DNA of 9,792 bases. Source: an uncultured Eubacteriales bacterium. Its GTDB lineage: Bacteria; Bacillota_A; Clostridia; Christensenellales; Aristaeellaceae. Shown here piece after piece: positions 1 through 6,031 of this stretch. The position numbers and the translations under genes were made by a program. The stretch is taken from the NCBI GenBank assembly GCA_902766515.1, contig CACXEB010000373.1, positions 1 to 9,792 of the forward strand. Reading direction: 5' to 3'. Every line of letters begins with the position of its first letter. The stretch's first letter is position 1. The notes below the pieces were generated by a model that saw only the letters and a program-made list of their open reading frames with translations, ran no database searches and was not told the origin of the DNA.

Positions 1-12
1 AGGAAAAATGTT

Positions 13-59
13 TCTGGGGGAAACCACTCTTTGGTGCCCAAAGAATGGTTTCCCCCAGA
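13..59. repeat. 22-pair near-perfect palindrome (3-nt loop)
   Basis: Bases 13-34 pair with 38-59, with a single C/A mismatch (27 against 45) and a three-base TGC loop. The outer arms are TCTGGGGGAAACC and GGTTTCCCCCAGA. This is longer and more perfect than an ordinary terminator stem. Read on the minus strand it is followed four bases later by a run of five T, so it could end leftward transcription from the rnz operon. The alternative is a dispersed palindromic element or a small mobile-element end. The hairpin itself is certain; its role is not. Confidence 0.75.
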
Positions 60-93
60 CCCCCATCCGAGAAAGGCAATTCGGAGGTATTCG

Positions 94-117
94 GGATGCA
101 GGCTGTGCATCCTTTTT
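94..117 (+). terminator. Candidate intrinsic terminator, plus strand
   Basis: GGATGCA (94-100) pairs perfectly with TGCATCC (106-112) around the five-base loop GGCTG, and TTTTT follows directly at 113-117. This is the classic layout of a Rho-independent terminator, though a 7-bp stem is short. If real, it would stop transcription of a rightward gene that lies beyond the left edge of the window. Confidence 0.45.
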
Positions 118-120
118 GTC

Positions 121-162
121 TGCAGCGGGACAGCGTGTATGTGTGATGCACATCCCGCTGCA
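121..162. repeat. Inverted repeat with 10-bp perfect arms
   Basis: TGCAGCGGGA (121-130) is the exact reverse complement of TCCCGCTGCA (153-162). Inside it, TGTG (142-145) can pair with CACA (149-152), giving a long bulged hairpin. There is no T tract on either side, so a terminator is unlikely. An operator or a transcript-stabilising hairpin would fit equally well. Confidence 0.5.
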
Positions 163-197
163 CGATGCGCGTACTGAAAGCTTTTACCATTATTCGA

Positions 198-225
198 AAA
201 AGTTTTCACTATACTGAAAACTTTT
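198..225. terminator. AT-rich dyad, possible bidirectional terminator
   Basis: AAAAGTTTTCA (198-208) pairs perfectly with TGAAAACTTTT (215-225) around a six-base loop. Both strands end the stem in a run of T, and the element lies 66 bp beyond the rnz stop codon, so it is a reasonable end for the leftward operon. The stem is AT-rich, which makes it weaker than a typical terminator. Confidence 0.4.
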
Positions 226-291
226 GTGGCATATCGACTATTCCGCCAGCACCTCCCGCTGCGCGGCTTTCTGGAACCGGAGACGCTCTGA

Positions 292-1224
292 TCAGGCTTC
301 CTTCCGGTAGCGCAGCGTTGTTTTCATGCCATCCGTCCCGCATACGGTATGATCGAAAATGTCTTTTGCGTTTTGCAGACAGTCCTGCGGATCGTCAATC
401 ATCTGCGAATAGTGCGCAAGCCAGAGCTCTTTCACATGGGCCTGGGCCGCGACAGACGCGGCCTGCGCAAAATTCATGTGCCCATGCTCAAGCGCCAGAC
501 CGGCCTGATCGTTTTCACCGTAGGTGGCCTCGCAGATCAGGAGATCCGCTTCGGCAGCAGCCGTCACCAGCGTATCACAGGCGGCCGTATCGCCGGAAAA
601 CACAAATTTCAGTCCCGGACGCGGTTCACCCACCACCTGCTCCGGCTGAATGGTCACGTCCCCCACCCGGACGGGATTTCCTTTCTGCAGCAGACCCCAT
701 TGGTTGGTCGGGATCCCCAGTTCCCTGGCCTTTTGCGGCATGAACCTGCCGGCGCGGCTGAGGGTAAAGCAATAGCCCTGGCTGGGGACGCGGTGCTCCG
801 TCCGGAACGCAGTCAGCTTCGCCTCCATGGGCCATCCCGTCCCTAACTCCGACAGCTGCAGGCCTTCCGGCGCAAGCGTCATCAGCCTGATATCGTAGCT
901 CGTCCAGCCGACCAGCTTCAGAATCGGCGCCATCGCCTCCTCCAGCCCCTCCGGGCCGGCAATATACAGGGTTTCGGTACGCCCCAGGCTGCACATCGTT
1001 TGCAGAAGACCGGGCATCCCGAAAATATGGTCGCCGTGATAATGCGTCAGGGCAATCATATCCGCTTTCATCAGGCTGACGCCCGCCCGGTTTGCGGCCG
1101 TCTGCGTGCCTTCGCCGCAATCAAATAATATGGCATGGCCTTCACATGACAGCAATGCGGCCGTCAGTGAACGCTCCGGCAGCGGCACAAGGGCGGCCGT
1201 ACCGAGCAAAGTAATATCTATCAT
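292..1224 (-). CDS. rnz: Ribonuclease Z (tRNA 3' endonuclease)
   Basis: The 310-residue product is a metallo-beta-lactamase-fold zinc endonuclease. RNase Z removes the 3' trailer of precursor tRNAs in the cytoplasm, leaving an end ready for CCA addition. The zinc-site motif HYHGDH is at 61-66, and the family block HRVPSQGY is at 144-151. The segment around 163-185 (PQKARELGIP, then LLQKGNPV) resembles the RNase Z substrate-clamp region. Later metal or catalytic positions are SGDT (210-213), CEATY (231-235), EHGHMNF (246-252) and AHYS (270-273). Length matches the long bacterial form, about 300-310 residues. The start is supported by AGAGGTG at 1233-1239, eight bases upstream. This site lies inside the end of cca, whose stop is only three bases away, so translation is probably coupled. 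Nothing looks broken. Confidence 0.95.
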   Translation of the reverse strand: MIDITLLGTAALVPLPERSLTAALLSCEGHAILFDCGEGTQTAANRAGVSLMKADMIALTHYHGDHIFGMPGLLQTMCSLGRTETLYIAGPEGLEEAMAPILKLVGWTSYDIRLMTLAPEGLQLSELGTGWPMEAKLTAFRTEHRVPSQGYCFTLSRAGRFMPQKARELGIPTNQWGLLQKGNPVRVGDVTIQPEQVVGEPRPGLKFVFSGDTAACDTLVTAAAEADLLICEATYGENDQAGLALEHGHMNFAQAASVAAQAHVKELWLAHYSQMIDDPQDCLQNAKDIFDHTVCGTDGMKTTLRYRKEA

Positions 1225-1227
1225 GGG

Positions 1228-2631
1228 TCATTCACCTCTTTTTCCAGCTTTTTTCTGCGCTTGCCGCAGATACCCCATCGCCTGCGCAAGCTGTTTCTCT
1301 TTCGGGATGCCCGCCAGGCGAAGCTTGTGGACATACGCCAGCACGTCCGTGAACACCGGTCCCGGTTCCGCTCCCGCCGCGATCAGGTCCCTGCCCATCA
1401 CATAGGGCCGGCGCATCCTTTCGTGATATATCCCCAGCATTTCACGCAGTTTGCGCTCCGTTTCCGCATAGCCGTCAACCAGATCCTCCCGCTGCATCCC
1501 GGCTCCCAGGCGCCCCAAATGATCCGCCCTGGCAAGCAGCAGCAAATCTTCCGGGCAGACGGATGCGTCAAACAGCCCCATATATGACGCTATCCGGGAA
1601 GTATCGCGCGCTTTTTTGTTCGGCTGCATGTGCAGCTCCGTCATATTCAGCACGTAATCGGTCAGCTTCACTTCGCCGGTGATCCTCCCCAGGAACCTAC
1701 GCACAAGCGGGATCCCCTTTTGCTCATGGCCGTAGGCATGCACCACGCCGCTGTGGTCCTCCGTGGCGTCCGCTTTTCCAAAGTCGTGGCACAGGGCGGA
1801 CAGCATGAACCACAGGGGGGCGTTCGCTTCAGCCCGCAGCCTCGCCGCTTCGTCCAGCACCTGCATGGTATGCGTCCATACGTCACCTTCGGGATGATAG
1901 GACGGGTTTTGCGGTATCCCCGCCAGCGCTGCCAGTTCCGGGAACCAAACGGACAGCTGGTTCATTTGCCGGAGCGCTTCGAAAAAGACAGAGGGCCTTG
2001 CAGCCTTCAGCAGCGCTTTTTCCAACTCGCCCATGACGCGTTCTCCCGCCAGGGCGGTCACATCCAGTCCCGCGGAAATCGCCGTCGTTTCTTCCGCCAC
2101 GGCAAAGCCGAAGCGGGCAGCGAACTGCGCCGCACGAAATACCCGAAGCGGATCCCCGGCAAAGGTTGTATCGTCCACATGCCGGATGAGGCCGTGAGCG
2201 ATGTCTTCCCGGCCGCCGAAAAAGTCCAGCACCTCGCCGGTCACCACATCCTGCATCAGGGCGTTCATGGTAAAATCCCGGCGGCGGGCAGCCTTTTCAG
2301 CGCCGAGGAAGGGATCGGCGCACGTGGCAGAATCTTTTTGCCCGCGGCCGTCCGCCCCCTCAGCGCGGGGCATGGCGATATCCAGTTCATAGTGTCGCAG
2401 CCCCATGACGCCGAAGCTGACGCCCATGGTGATCCGCTCTCCCAGCCGGTCCAGAATGGTCTCCAGCGTCTGCACGGGGATCCCGTGCACCTCGATGTCG
2501 ATATCCTTGTTTTCAAGGCCAAGCATCCGATCGCGGACGAAGCCGCCGACATAATAGGTGCGGCCGCCCGCACGGTGGACTTCCCGGGCGATTCTTTGGG
2601 CCATCAGGACATTCTGATTGTCCGCATTCAT
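1228..2631 (-). CDS. cca: CCA tRNA nucleotidyltransferase, class II, with HD domain
   Basis: The 467-residue product belongs to the class II nucleotidyltransferase (poly(A) polymerase/CCA enzyme) superfamily. It adds or repairs the 3' CCA of tRNA using CTP and ATP. Visible motifs are GGFVRD (29-34), the metal-binding DxD in KDIDIEV (D43, D45), RRDFTMNAL (117-125) and DPLRVFRAAQFAARFGF (160-176). The middle carries an HD-type phosphohydrolase signature: YHPEGDVWTHT from about 244 and CHDFGK with H281-D282, followed by a GHE at about 300. This HD arrangement is known from bacterial CCA enzymes with added phosphatase or phosphodiesterase activity. The C-terminal third is helical and probably binds tRNA. 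Sequence alone cannot separate CCA-adding from A-adding or poly(A) activity. The ribosome site is weak: GGAG lies 12 bases before the ATG. The gene starts 28 bp after the preceding fusion gene and runs into rnz. Confidence 0.93.
   Translation of the reverse strand: MNADNQNVLMAQRIAREVHRAGGRTYYVGGFVRDRMLGLENKDIDIEVHGIPVQTLETILDRLGERITMGVSFGVMGLRHYELDIAMPRAEGADGRGQKDSATCADPFLGAEKAARRRDFTMNALMQDVVTGEVLDFFGGREDIAHGLIRHVDDTTFAGDPLRVFRAAQFAARFGFAVAEETTAISAGLDVTALAGERVMGELEKALLKAARPSVFFEALRQMNQLSVWFPELAALAGIPQNPSYHPEGDVWTHTMQVLDEAARLRAEANAPLWFMLSALCHDFGKADATEDHSGVVHAYGHEQKGIPLVRRFLGRITGEVKLTDYVLNMTELHMQPNKKARDTSRIASYMGLFDASVCPEDLLLLARADHLGRLGAGMQREDLVDGYAETERKLREMLGIYHERMRRPYVMGRDLIAAGAEPGPVFTDVLAYVHKLRLAGIPKEKQLAQAMGYLRQAQKKAGKRGE
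1233..1239 (-). promoter_or_regulatory. Ribosome binding site of rnz inside the cca end
   Basis: AGAGGTG on the minus strand sits eight bases before the rnz ATG and within the last codons of cca. It fixes the rnz start and implies that ribosomes finishing cca help load rnz. Confidence 0.7.
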
Positions 2632-2659
2632 TGATTCATCACGCTCCGCGTTGTTTCCG

Positions 2660-3727
2660 TCAGCCGGCCCTGAGCTCTTCCCTCACCTTCATCAGGATCC
2701 TGCCCAGGTGGTTTTCGCCCTGGCCGGTGCGCATATCCACGCCCCAGCAGGTATCGCCCCAGGTGTTGCCCTCCACGAGCACCTTGTCGCCGGTTGCCAG
2801 CAGCTTCGCGGCCAGCTCGGGATGCTGGGTGAACTTAGCCCGGACGATATCTTCCATGATGCCCACCTTCACCTGCTCCCAATCGGGACGCAGCGGAACG
2901 CGCCTGCCCAGGCCCTTGCTCTTGCCGGGACCGTACCCGGTAAAGGGGATCTTTTCCTCTTCGGTCATGCACTTCTGGGCCTGGAAGGCCGCTTCGTTGC
3001 TGCCGTATACCAGCCCATTGTATGCTACCCGCGCCTCATAGAAATTGCTCAGGAACCGATACTGTTCCTCATGGAAGTCCGTAATGCTGTTCCACGGGAG
3101 CTTTCCGTTTTTGCTCATGATTTCCCACACCTCCGGAGTCACCAGTTCCTTTGCGCTTTCGTCGCTGTGATGCAGCTTTTCCCGGAATGCGCTGGAACTG
3201 ATCGTACTGATTTCGTCCGGCACATCAAATACGCTGAAACGATCCCAATGCGCCGCGAGATAAGGCCGGACTTCCCTGATCTTTTCGAGGTCGTCTTCGC
3301 CGCGCCTGGCGACCAGGATGCGGAATTTCCCGAGGAGCTCATCCACCCGGTGCCAGCGGGGAAGCACGTACAGCTTGTCGCTGCCGGTGACGAAGCAGAT
3401 TTCCGCGTCAGGGAAGTCGCTCTGGATTTCCTCCAGCATTTCATAGTCGTAGCCGCGCTCCGTCTTGATCATCAGAAGCTGGCTGACGCTCAGGCGGCGG
3501 TCTTTCTCGCAGAAGGTCTGCAGCATGGCGACACGGATGGATTCGCTCAGCACATCCTGGGGGCAATGCTGCTTTTTCATTTTCCGGGCGACATATTCAT
3601 GGGCGGTGGGTACGAAGATGCCCTGACAGGCATCTACCGCGTCCACCGCCGCCTGCATCAGTTTCAAATGCGCTGTGGTGGGCGGATTGAAGCTGCCGCC
3701 CATCACAACGATCCGATTGGTCATCAC
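2660..3727 (-). CDS. Nicotinate/NMN adenylyltransferase-like domain fused to NADAR domain
   Basis: This 355-residue protein has two domains. Residues 5-200 form a HIGH-superfamily nucleotidyltransferase like NadD: GGSFNPPTTAH at 10-20 is the ATP-binding GxFxPxxxxH loop, GSDKLYVLPRW is at 115-125, and ISSSAFR at 176-182 is the ISSxxxR signature. Residues 216-352 resemble the NADAR (YbiA/DUF1768) family: FLSNFYEARV (225-234), YGSNEAAFQAQK (241-252), NTWGDTCWG (321-329) and NHLGRILMKVR (339-349). NadD-type enzymes join ATP to nicotinate or nicotinamide mononucleotide. NADAR proteins are N-glycosidases tied to riboflavin intermediates, NAD/ADP-ribose and ADP-ribosylated guanine. Substrates of this fusion are not known from sequence. 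The start is GTG at 3727 (AGAGGA ten bases upstream) or ATG at 3724. The stop of the preceding gene overlaps both. Both domains look intact. A true housekeeping NadD is probably encoded elsewhere. Confidence 0.85.
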   Translation of the reverse strand: MMTNRIVVMGGSFNPPTTAHLKLMQAAVDAVDACQGIFVPTAHEYVARKMKKQHCPQDVLSESIRVAMLQTFCEKDRRLSVSQLLMIKTERGYDYEMLEEIQSDFPDAEICFVTGSDKLYVLPRWHRVDELLGKFRILVARRGEDDLEKIREVRPYLAAHWDRFSVFDVPDEISTISSSAFREKLHHSDESAKELVTPEVWEIMSKNGKLPWNSITDFHEEQYRFLSNFYEARVAYNGLVYGSNEAAFQAQKCMTEEEKIPFTGYGPGKSKGLGRRVPLRPDWEQVKVGIMEDIVRAKFTQHPELAAKLLATGDKVLVEGNTWGDTCWGVDMRTGQGENHLGRILMKVREELRAG

Positions 3728-4131
3728 CGTTGATTCATCCTCTCATGATAAAGCACTACAAAAGCGTCCGCATTATCGAACCCGTACTGGACCAGCACCC
3801 GGATCACGCGGTCCGGATGCGCACGGCACCACAGGTCATGGAACGCGTCGGAACCGGAAAGCTCGCCCTTGGGATAGGCCTGGGCGTCGATCTGCCATGT
3901 ATGCAGGTCGTCCCCTTCCGTCTCACAGGCCAGCGACAGATGGTCAAACCCATAGCGGTACGTGGTGCCGGCCGGCCTCTGGTCCTGATCGTAAGACGTG
4001 CAGACGGCAAGGTATCCGTCGCTGTCCTCCACCTTCAGATGGCTGAGCCGCATACCGGACAGGGCCGCGTTGACACTGCTGATATCCGCCGTATCATGAT
4101 CCTGAAAATCAAATCTCATCGTAAACATCAT
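3724..4131 (-). CDS. Uncharacterised small acidic protein
   Basis: I do not recognise this protein of about 135 residues. It has no signal peptide or membrane segment and is rich in Asp, His and aromatic residues, so it is probably a compact soluble alpha/beta protein. Its stop codon (3724-3726) overlaps the start of the NMNAT-NADAR gene, which implies translational coupling and a linked job. The longest reading frame starts at ATG 4137, but the ribosome site AGGGAGG (4138-4144) touches that ATG. The ATG codons at 4131 (6-base spacing) and 4128 (9-base spacing) fit far better, so I chose 4131. It is the first gene of the leftward operon. I saw no clear promoter in the GC-rich stretch upstream, so transcription may come from the Sel1 gene or from within the 86-bp repeat. 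Confidence 0.7.
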   Translation of the reverse strand: MMFTMRFDFQDHDTADISSVNAALSGMRLSHLKVEDSDGYLAVCTSYDQDQRPAGTTYRYGFDHLSLACETEGDDLHTWQIDAQAYPKGELSGSDAFHDLWCRAHPDRVIRVLVQYGFDNADAFVVLYHERMNQR

Positions 4132-4137
4132 TTTCAT

Positions 4138-4144
4138 CCTCCCT
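4138..4144 (-). promoter_or_regulatory. Ribosome binding site that moves the start downstream
   Basis: AGGGAGG on the minus strand directly abuts the first possible ATG (4137), leaving no spacing. It is correctly placed for the ATG codons at 4131 and 4128, so the true protein probably lacks the first two or three residues of the longest frame. Confidence 0.65.
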
Positions 4145-4185
4145 TGGTATCCTTTCGCTGCCGCATCCCCCGCGCCTGTGCGGTC

Positions 4186-4271
4186 ACGCTGCCAGCACAG
4201 ATATGATAACAGCGCCTTCCGGGGGCGCTTGCAGCTTGTTTCCGGAGGAAGCGCATATTGCCCGGGTCGTT
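4186..4271. repeat. 86-bp structured direct repeat, copy A
   Basis: This stretch aligns without gaps to 5719-5804 at 71 of 86 positions (83%), in the same orientation. The best-conserved core is TGTTTCCGGAGGAAGCGCAT. It can fold: GCG (4212-4214) plus CTTCC (4216-4220) pairs with GGAAG (4247-4251) plus CGC (4252-4254). An alternative stem CGCTG (4187-4191) with CAGCG (4210-4214) shares bases with the first. It begins eight bases beyond the Sel1 gene stop and lies before the start of the next gene. It may be a dispersed intergenic element, a 3' UTR structure, or a duplication remnant. Confidence 0.8.
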
Positions 4272-4279
4272 GCGGCGTG

Positions 4280-5497
4280 TCACGCGTTCATTTCCACGGA
4301 TATCAATTCCGGCTCAAAGCAATTTGACACCTTACTGCTGCCGCCGATCGTATAGCGCCAAAGCACCTCAACCTTGTTCTCGTGAATTCCCGCAATTTCA
4401 AAGCTGTATTCCTTTTCCCCGGTTTCCACCATAAAAGCGATGGATTCGCCCTGGTATTCTGTTGGTATCAAGGAGAAGGCACTCGCCACCGCTCTCATCA
4501 TTTCACTGCTGAGGGCATCATTCCCGCCCAGGCGGATCAGCACGGCATCCTTTTCCTCCTTCAACCAGCCAAAGCCTGGGGATCTGTACTTTGCCGTGCC
4601 CACGATCCGCGCGTGGTGAAGATCCTCCAGCAGCTGAAGCGGTTCCCTGGCGTTCATGATATCTGAAGAGACCGCGATCAGCGGCTGCTCCTCCGCCCAG
4701 GCGTCCAGGTTAAAGCGTATAAAGGTACGCCACGGCCTGCGCTTTGACGCCACCGGGATCAGCGGGATGCCGGAGGGTGCCGAAGCGTATTGGAATGCTT
4801 CATATCCGCTTCTCTGCACGTTCTGGGCCGCGATCAGCACGTGTCCCAAACGGGCAAGCTGCTTCTGCGTTCCGCTTTTCAGCGTCGCATAAAGCTCATA
4901 TGCCTTGTCATCCCCCGCATCGGCCAATCGGCTGAATTCGGCCAGACATGCCTCATAGTCCGCGTCCGTGAGCTTCTTCCCATCCGGACGGTACAGGCAG
5001 ATATACTTCCGGGCTGATTGACGCCCGCTGGCGGCCGCCTTTTCCAGGTAAGCGACGCCCTTTTGAACATCCGCCTTGCAGCCCCTGCCGCTGCACAGCA
5101 TATGGCCGACCAATTCACAGGCAGCTTCGTCTCCGAGATCCGCCGCCTTTATCAGCCATTCAAGTCCGCTTTTATAATCCGGCCGCTTTTCAGTCCGCAG
5201 GCTCCAGGGGAATATGGGCCCGCCCTGCTGCAGCAGCTCCGACAGGTTGGACGAATCCACCGGCCGGAACTTGCCGGACAGATACATCCTGGCAATGCAG
5301 ACCATAGACGGCGCGTCATCCATCTTTGCGGCCTCCTCATATTTCAGGAAGGCCTCTTCGTATTTTTCCTGCTGCTCCAGCGCAAGACCCTCCCTGCGGA
5401 AATCCTCCGCGCCCTTCGCAATCTGGCCGGCCTGCTTCAGCATATCAATGGTTTTCCAGTCATCCCTTGTGGCGATTTTTCTTTCTTGCTTGCTCAT
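4280..5497 (-). CDS. Sel1-repeat (TPR-like) protein with unknown C-terminal region
   Basis: The 405-residue product has no signal peptide or membrane segment and is probably cytoplasmic. Residues 28-205 hold alpha-helical Sel1/TPR-type repeats. Examples are KYEEAFLKYEEAAKMDDAPS (45-64) followed by ARMYLSGKF, SGLEWLIKAADLGDEAACE (110-128) then GHMLCSGRGC, GVAYLEKAAASGRQSA (147-162), and a degenerate copy ending LADAGDDKAYELYA (191-204). Such repeats mediate protein-protein contacts. Residues 250-405 are a separate, mixed alpha/beta region that I cannot assign. It contains an R- and W-rich start (RRPWRTFIRF) and a strand-rich end. The start is supported by AGAGGA eight bases upstream and a good promoter about 95 bp upstream. 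The gene is flanked on both sides by copies of an 86-bp repeat. A scaffold or regulatory role is inference from the repeats only. Confidence 0.85.
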   Translation of the reverse strand: MSKQERKIATRDDWKTIDMLKQAGQIAKGAEDFRREGLALEQQEKYEEAFLKYEEAAKMDDAPSMVCIARMYLSGKFRPVDSSNLSELLQQGGPIFPWSLRTEKRPDYKSGLEWLIKAADLGDEAACELVGHMLCSGRGCKADVQKGVAYLEKAAASGRQSARKYICLYRPDGKKLTDADYEACLAEFSRLADAGDDKAYELYATLKSGTQKQLARLGHVLIAAQNVQRSGYEAFQYASAPSGIPLIPVASKRRPWRTFIRFNLDAWAEEQPLIAVSSDIMNAREPLQLLEDLHHARIVGTAKYRSPGFGWLKEEKDAVLIRLGGNDALSSEMMRAVASAFSLIPTEYQGESIAFMVETGEKEYSFEIAGIHENKVEVLWRYTIGGSSKVSNCFEPELISVEMNA

Positions 5498-5591
5498 GTT
5501 TCCATTCCTCTTCTTTCACTGTCATCAGACCAGGAACCCGCCGGCCGGTGGTGATGACGGAATCTGATCGTGCTGTCCCCCCAGTACCATC

Positions 5592-5620
5592 ATGATACTA
5601 TCTGTGTATTACACCGTCAA
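5592..5620 (-). promoter_or_regulatory. Sigma-70-type promoter of the Sel1 gene
   Basis: On the minus strand, TTGACG (5615-5620, five of six consensus bases) is followed after exactly 17 bp by TATCAT (5592-5597, five of six). Transcription would start near 5585, giving a leader of about 88 nt before the Sel1 ATG at 5497. Confidence 0.7.
5604..5614. promoter_or_regulatory. Palindromic operator candidate inside promoter spacer
   Basis: GTGTATTACAC is a perfect 5+1+5 palindrome that lies wholly between the -35 and -10 boxes of the Sel1 promoter, touching the -35. A dimeric repressor bound there would block RNA polymerase. GTGTA half-sites occur in operators of several small repressor families, but I cannot name the regulator. 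Confidence 0.45.
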
Positions 5621-5718
5621 TATTCAACTTGCGCATACCACAGTTCATCATAAACATTGTGACCGCTCTCCTTGCCTAACCTGCATCAACGCTTGATCCG
5701 CATTCACTTCATCGGTGG

Positions 5719-5804
5719 ACGCTGTCAGCACAGACAAAATAACAGCGTCTTCCGCGGTCATTTGCATCCTGTTTCCGGAGGAAGCGCATATCGTCCTGGT
5801 TGTT
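5719..5804. repeat. 86-bp structured direct repeat, copy B
   Basis: This is the partner of 4186-4271, with the same orientation, no gaps and 83% identity. The stem halves are kept: GCG plus CTTCC (5745-5753) with GGAAG plus CGC (5780-5787). The alternative stem is stronger here, CGCTGT (5720-5725) with ACAGCG (5742-5747). Most differences fall in loops or outside the stems. It lies about 100 bp upstream of the Sel1 promoter. Confidence 0.8.
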
Positions 5805-5827
5805 CAATCTCAGCTCATTTCACATTT

Positions 5828-5880
5828 TTGAAGTGACTTCAATGATACTTCAATGTCAACTTCAAAATCACTTCAAGTGA
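5828..5880. promoter_or_regulatory. Helically phased ACTTCAA array with flanking palindromes
   Basis: ACTTCAA occurs four times on the plus strand, at 5836, 5847, 5859 and 5870, with spacings of 11, 12 and 11 bp, about one helix turn. The first copy is the right half of a perfect palindrome, TTGAAGT-G-ACTTCAA (5828-5842). The last lies in TCACTT-C-AAGTGA (5868-5880). The array ends immediately before the ribosome site of the toxin-like fragment. It looks like a cooperative binding site for a transcription factor, possibly the autoregulatory operator of a lost toxin-antitoxin module. Confidence 0.55.
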
Positions 5881-5889
5881 GGTATCACA

Positions 5890-6003
5890 ATGTTTCAAGT
5901 TGAATTCTATGAGGACGTCGGTTATTTGCGTACCCGGCTGCATTGTAATAGAGATTATATGCTGCGGTCCGAATATTCGTTTGTTCAAGCGAATTTTGAC
6001 TGA
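5890..6003 (+). pseudogene. Possible truncated RelE/HigB-type toxin fragment
   Basis: This 37-codon frame begins MFQVEFYED, which closely resembles the usual first residues of HigB/RelE-family (phage Gp49-like) toxins. Those are normally about 100-120 residues and act as mRNA interferases. A ribosome site GTGAGG (5877-5882) stands seven bases before the ATG, directly after the ACTTCAA array. From residue 10 on, the likeness disappears and the frame stops at TGA (6001-6003). No toxin-like sequence appears in other frames downstream, and no antitoxin gene follows. It may be the 5' stub of a toxin gene cut by a deletion, or a chance match over nine residues. Confidence 0.3.
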
Positions 6004-6031
6004 TCATCCATTGCCCCCATTCAGAAACCAC

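Larger units (their letters stand above)
1..291. other. Non-coding left edge with several hairpins
   Basis: I see no convincing gene in this stretch. Short open frames here have no good ribosome binding site or family resemblance. It lies downstream of the minus-strand rnz stop codon and is packed with dyad symmetries at 13-59, 94-112, 121-162 and 198-225. It most likely separates the leftward operon from a gene beyond the left edge of the window. Confidence 0.6.

Noticed and set aside
1630..2634. 334-codon plus-strand frame opposite cca
   Set aside because: It is a shadow of cca, with no own ribosome site and no family likeness, whereas cca shows all class II motifs.
2618..3733. 371-codon open frame on the plus strand opposite the NMNAT-NADAR gene
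   Set aside because: It is the mirror of a GC-rich gene with clear motifs on the other strand, and its translation shows no recognisable family.
4186..4271. Simple Rho-independent terminator of the Sel1 gene
   Set aside because: The stem is bulged, no T tract follows on the minus strand, and a second copy lies upstream of the same gene, so a terminator does not explain it.
5828..5880. CRISPR array
   Set aside because: The repeat unit is only 7 bp and the spacing one helix turn, far too short for CRISPR repeats and spacers.
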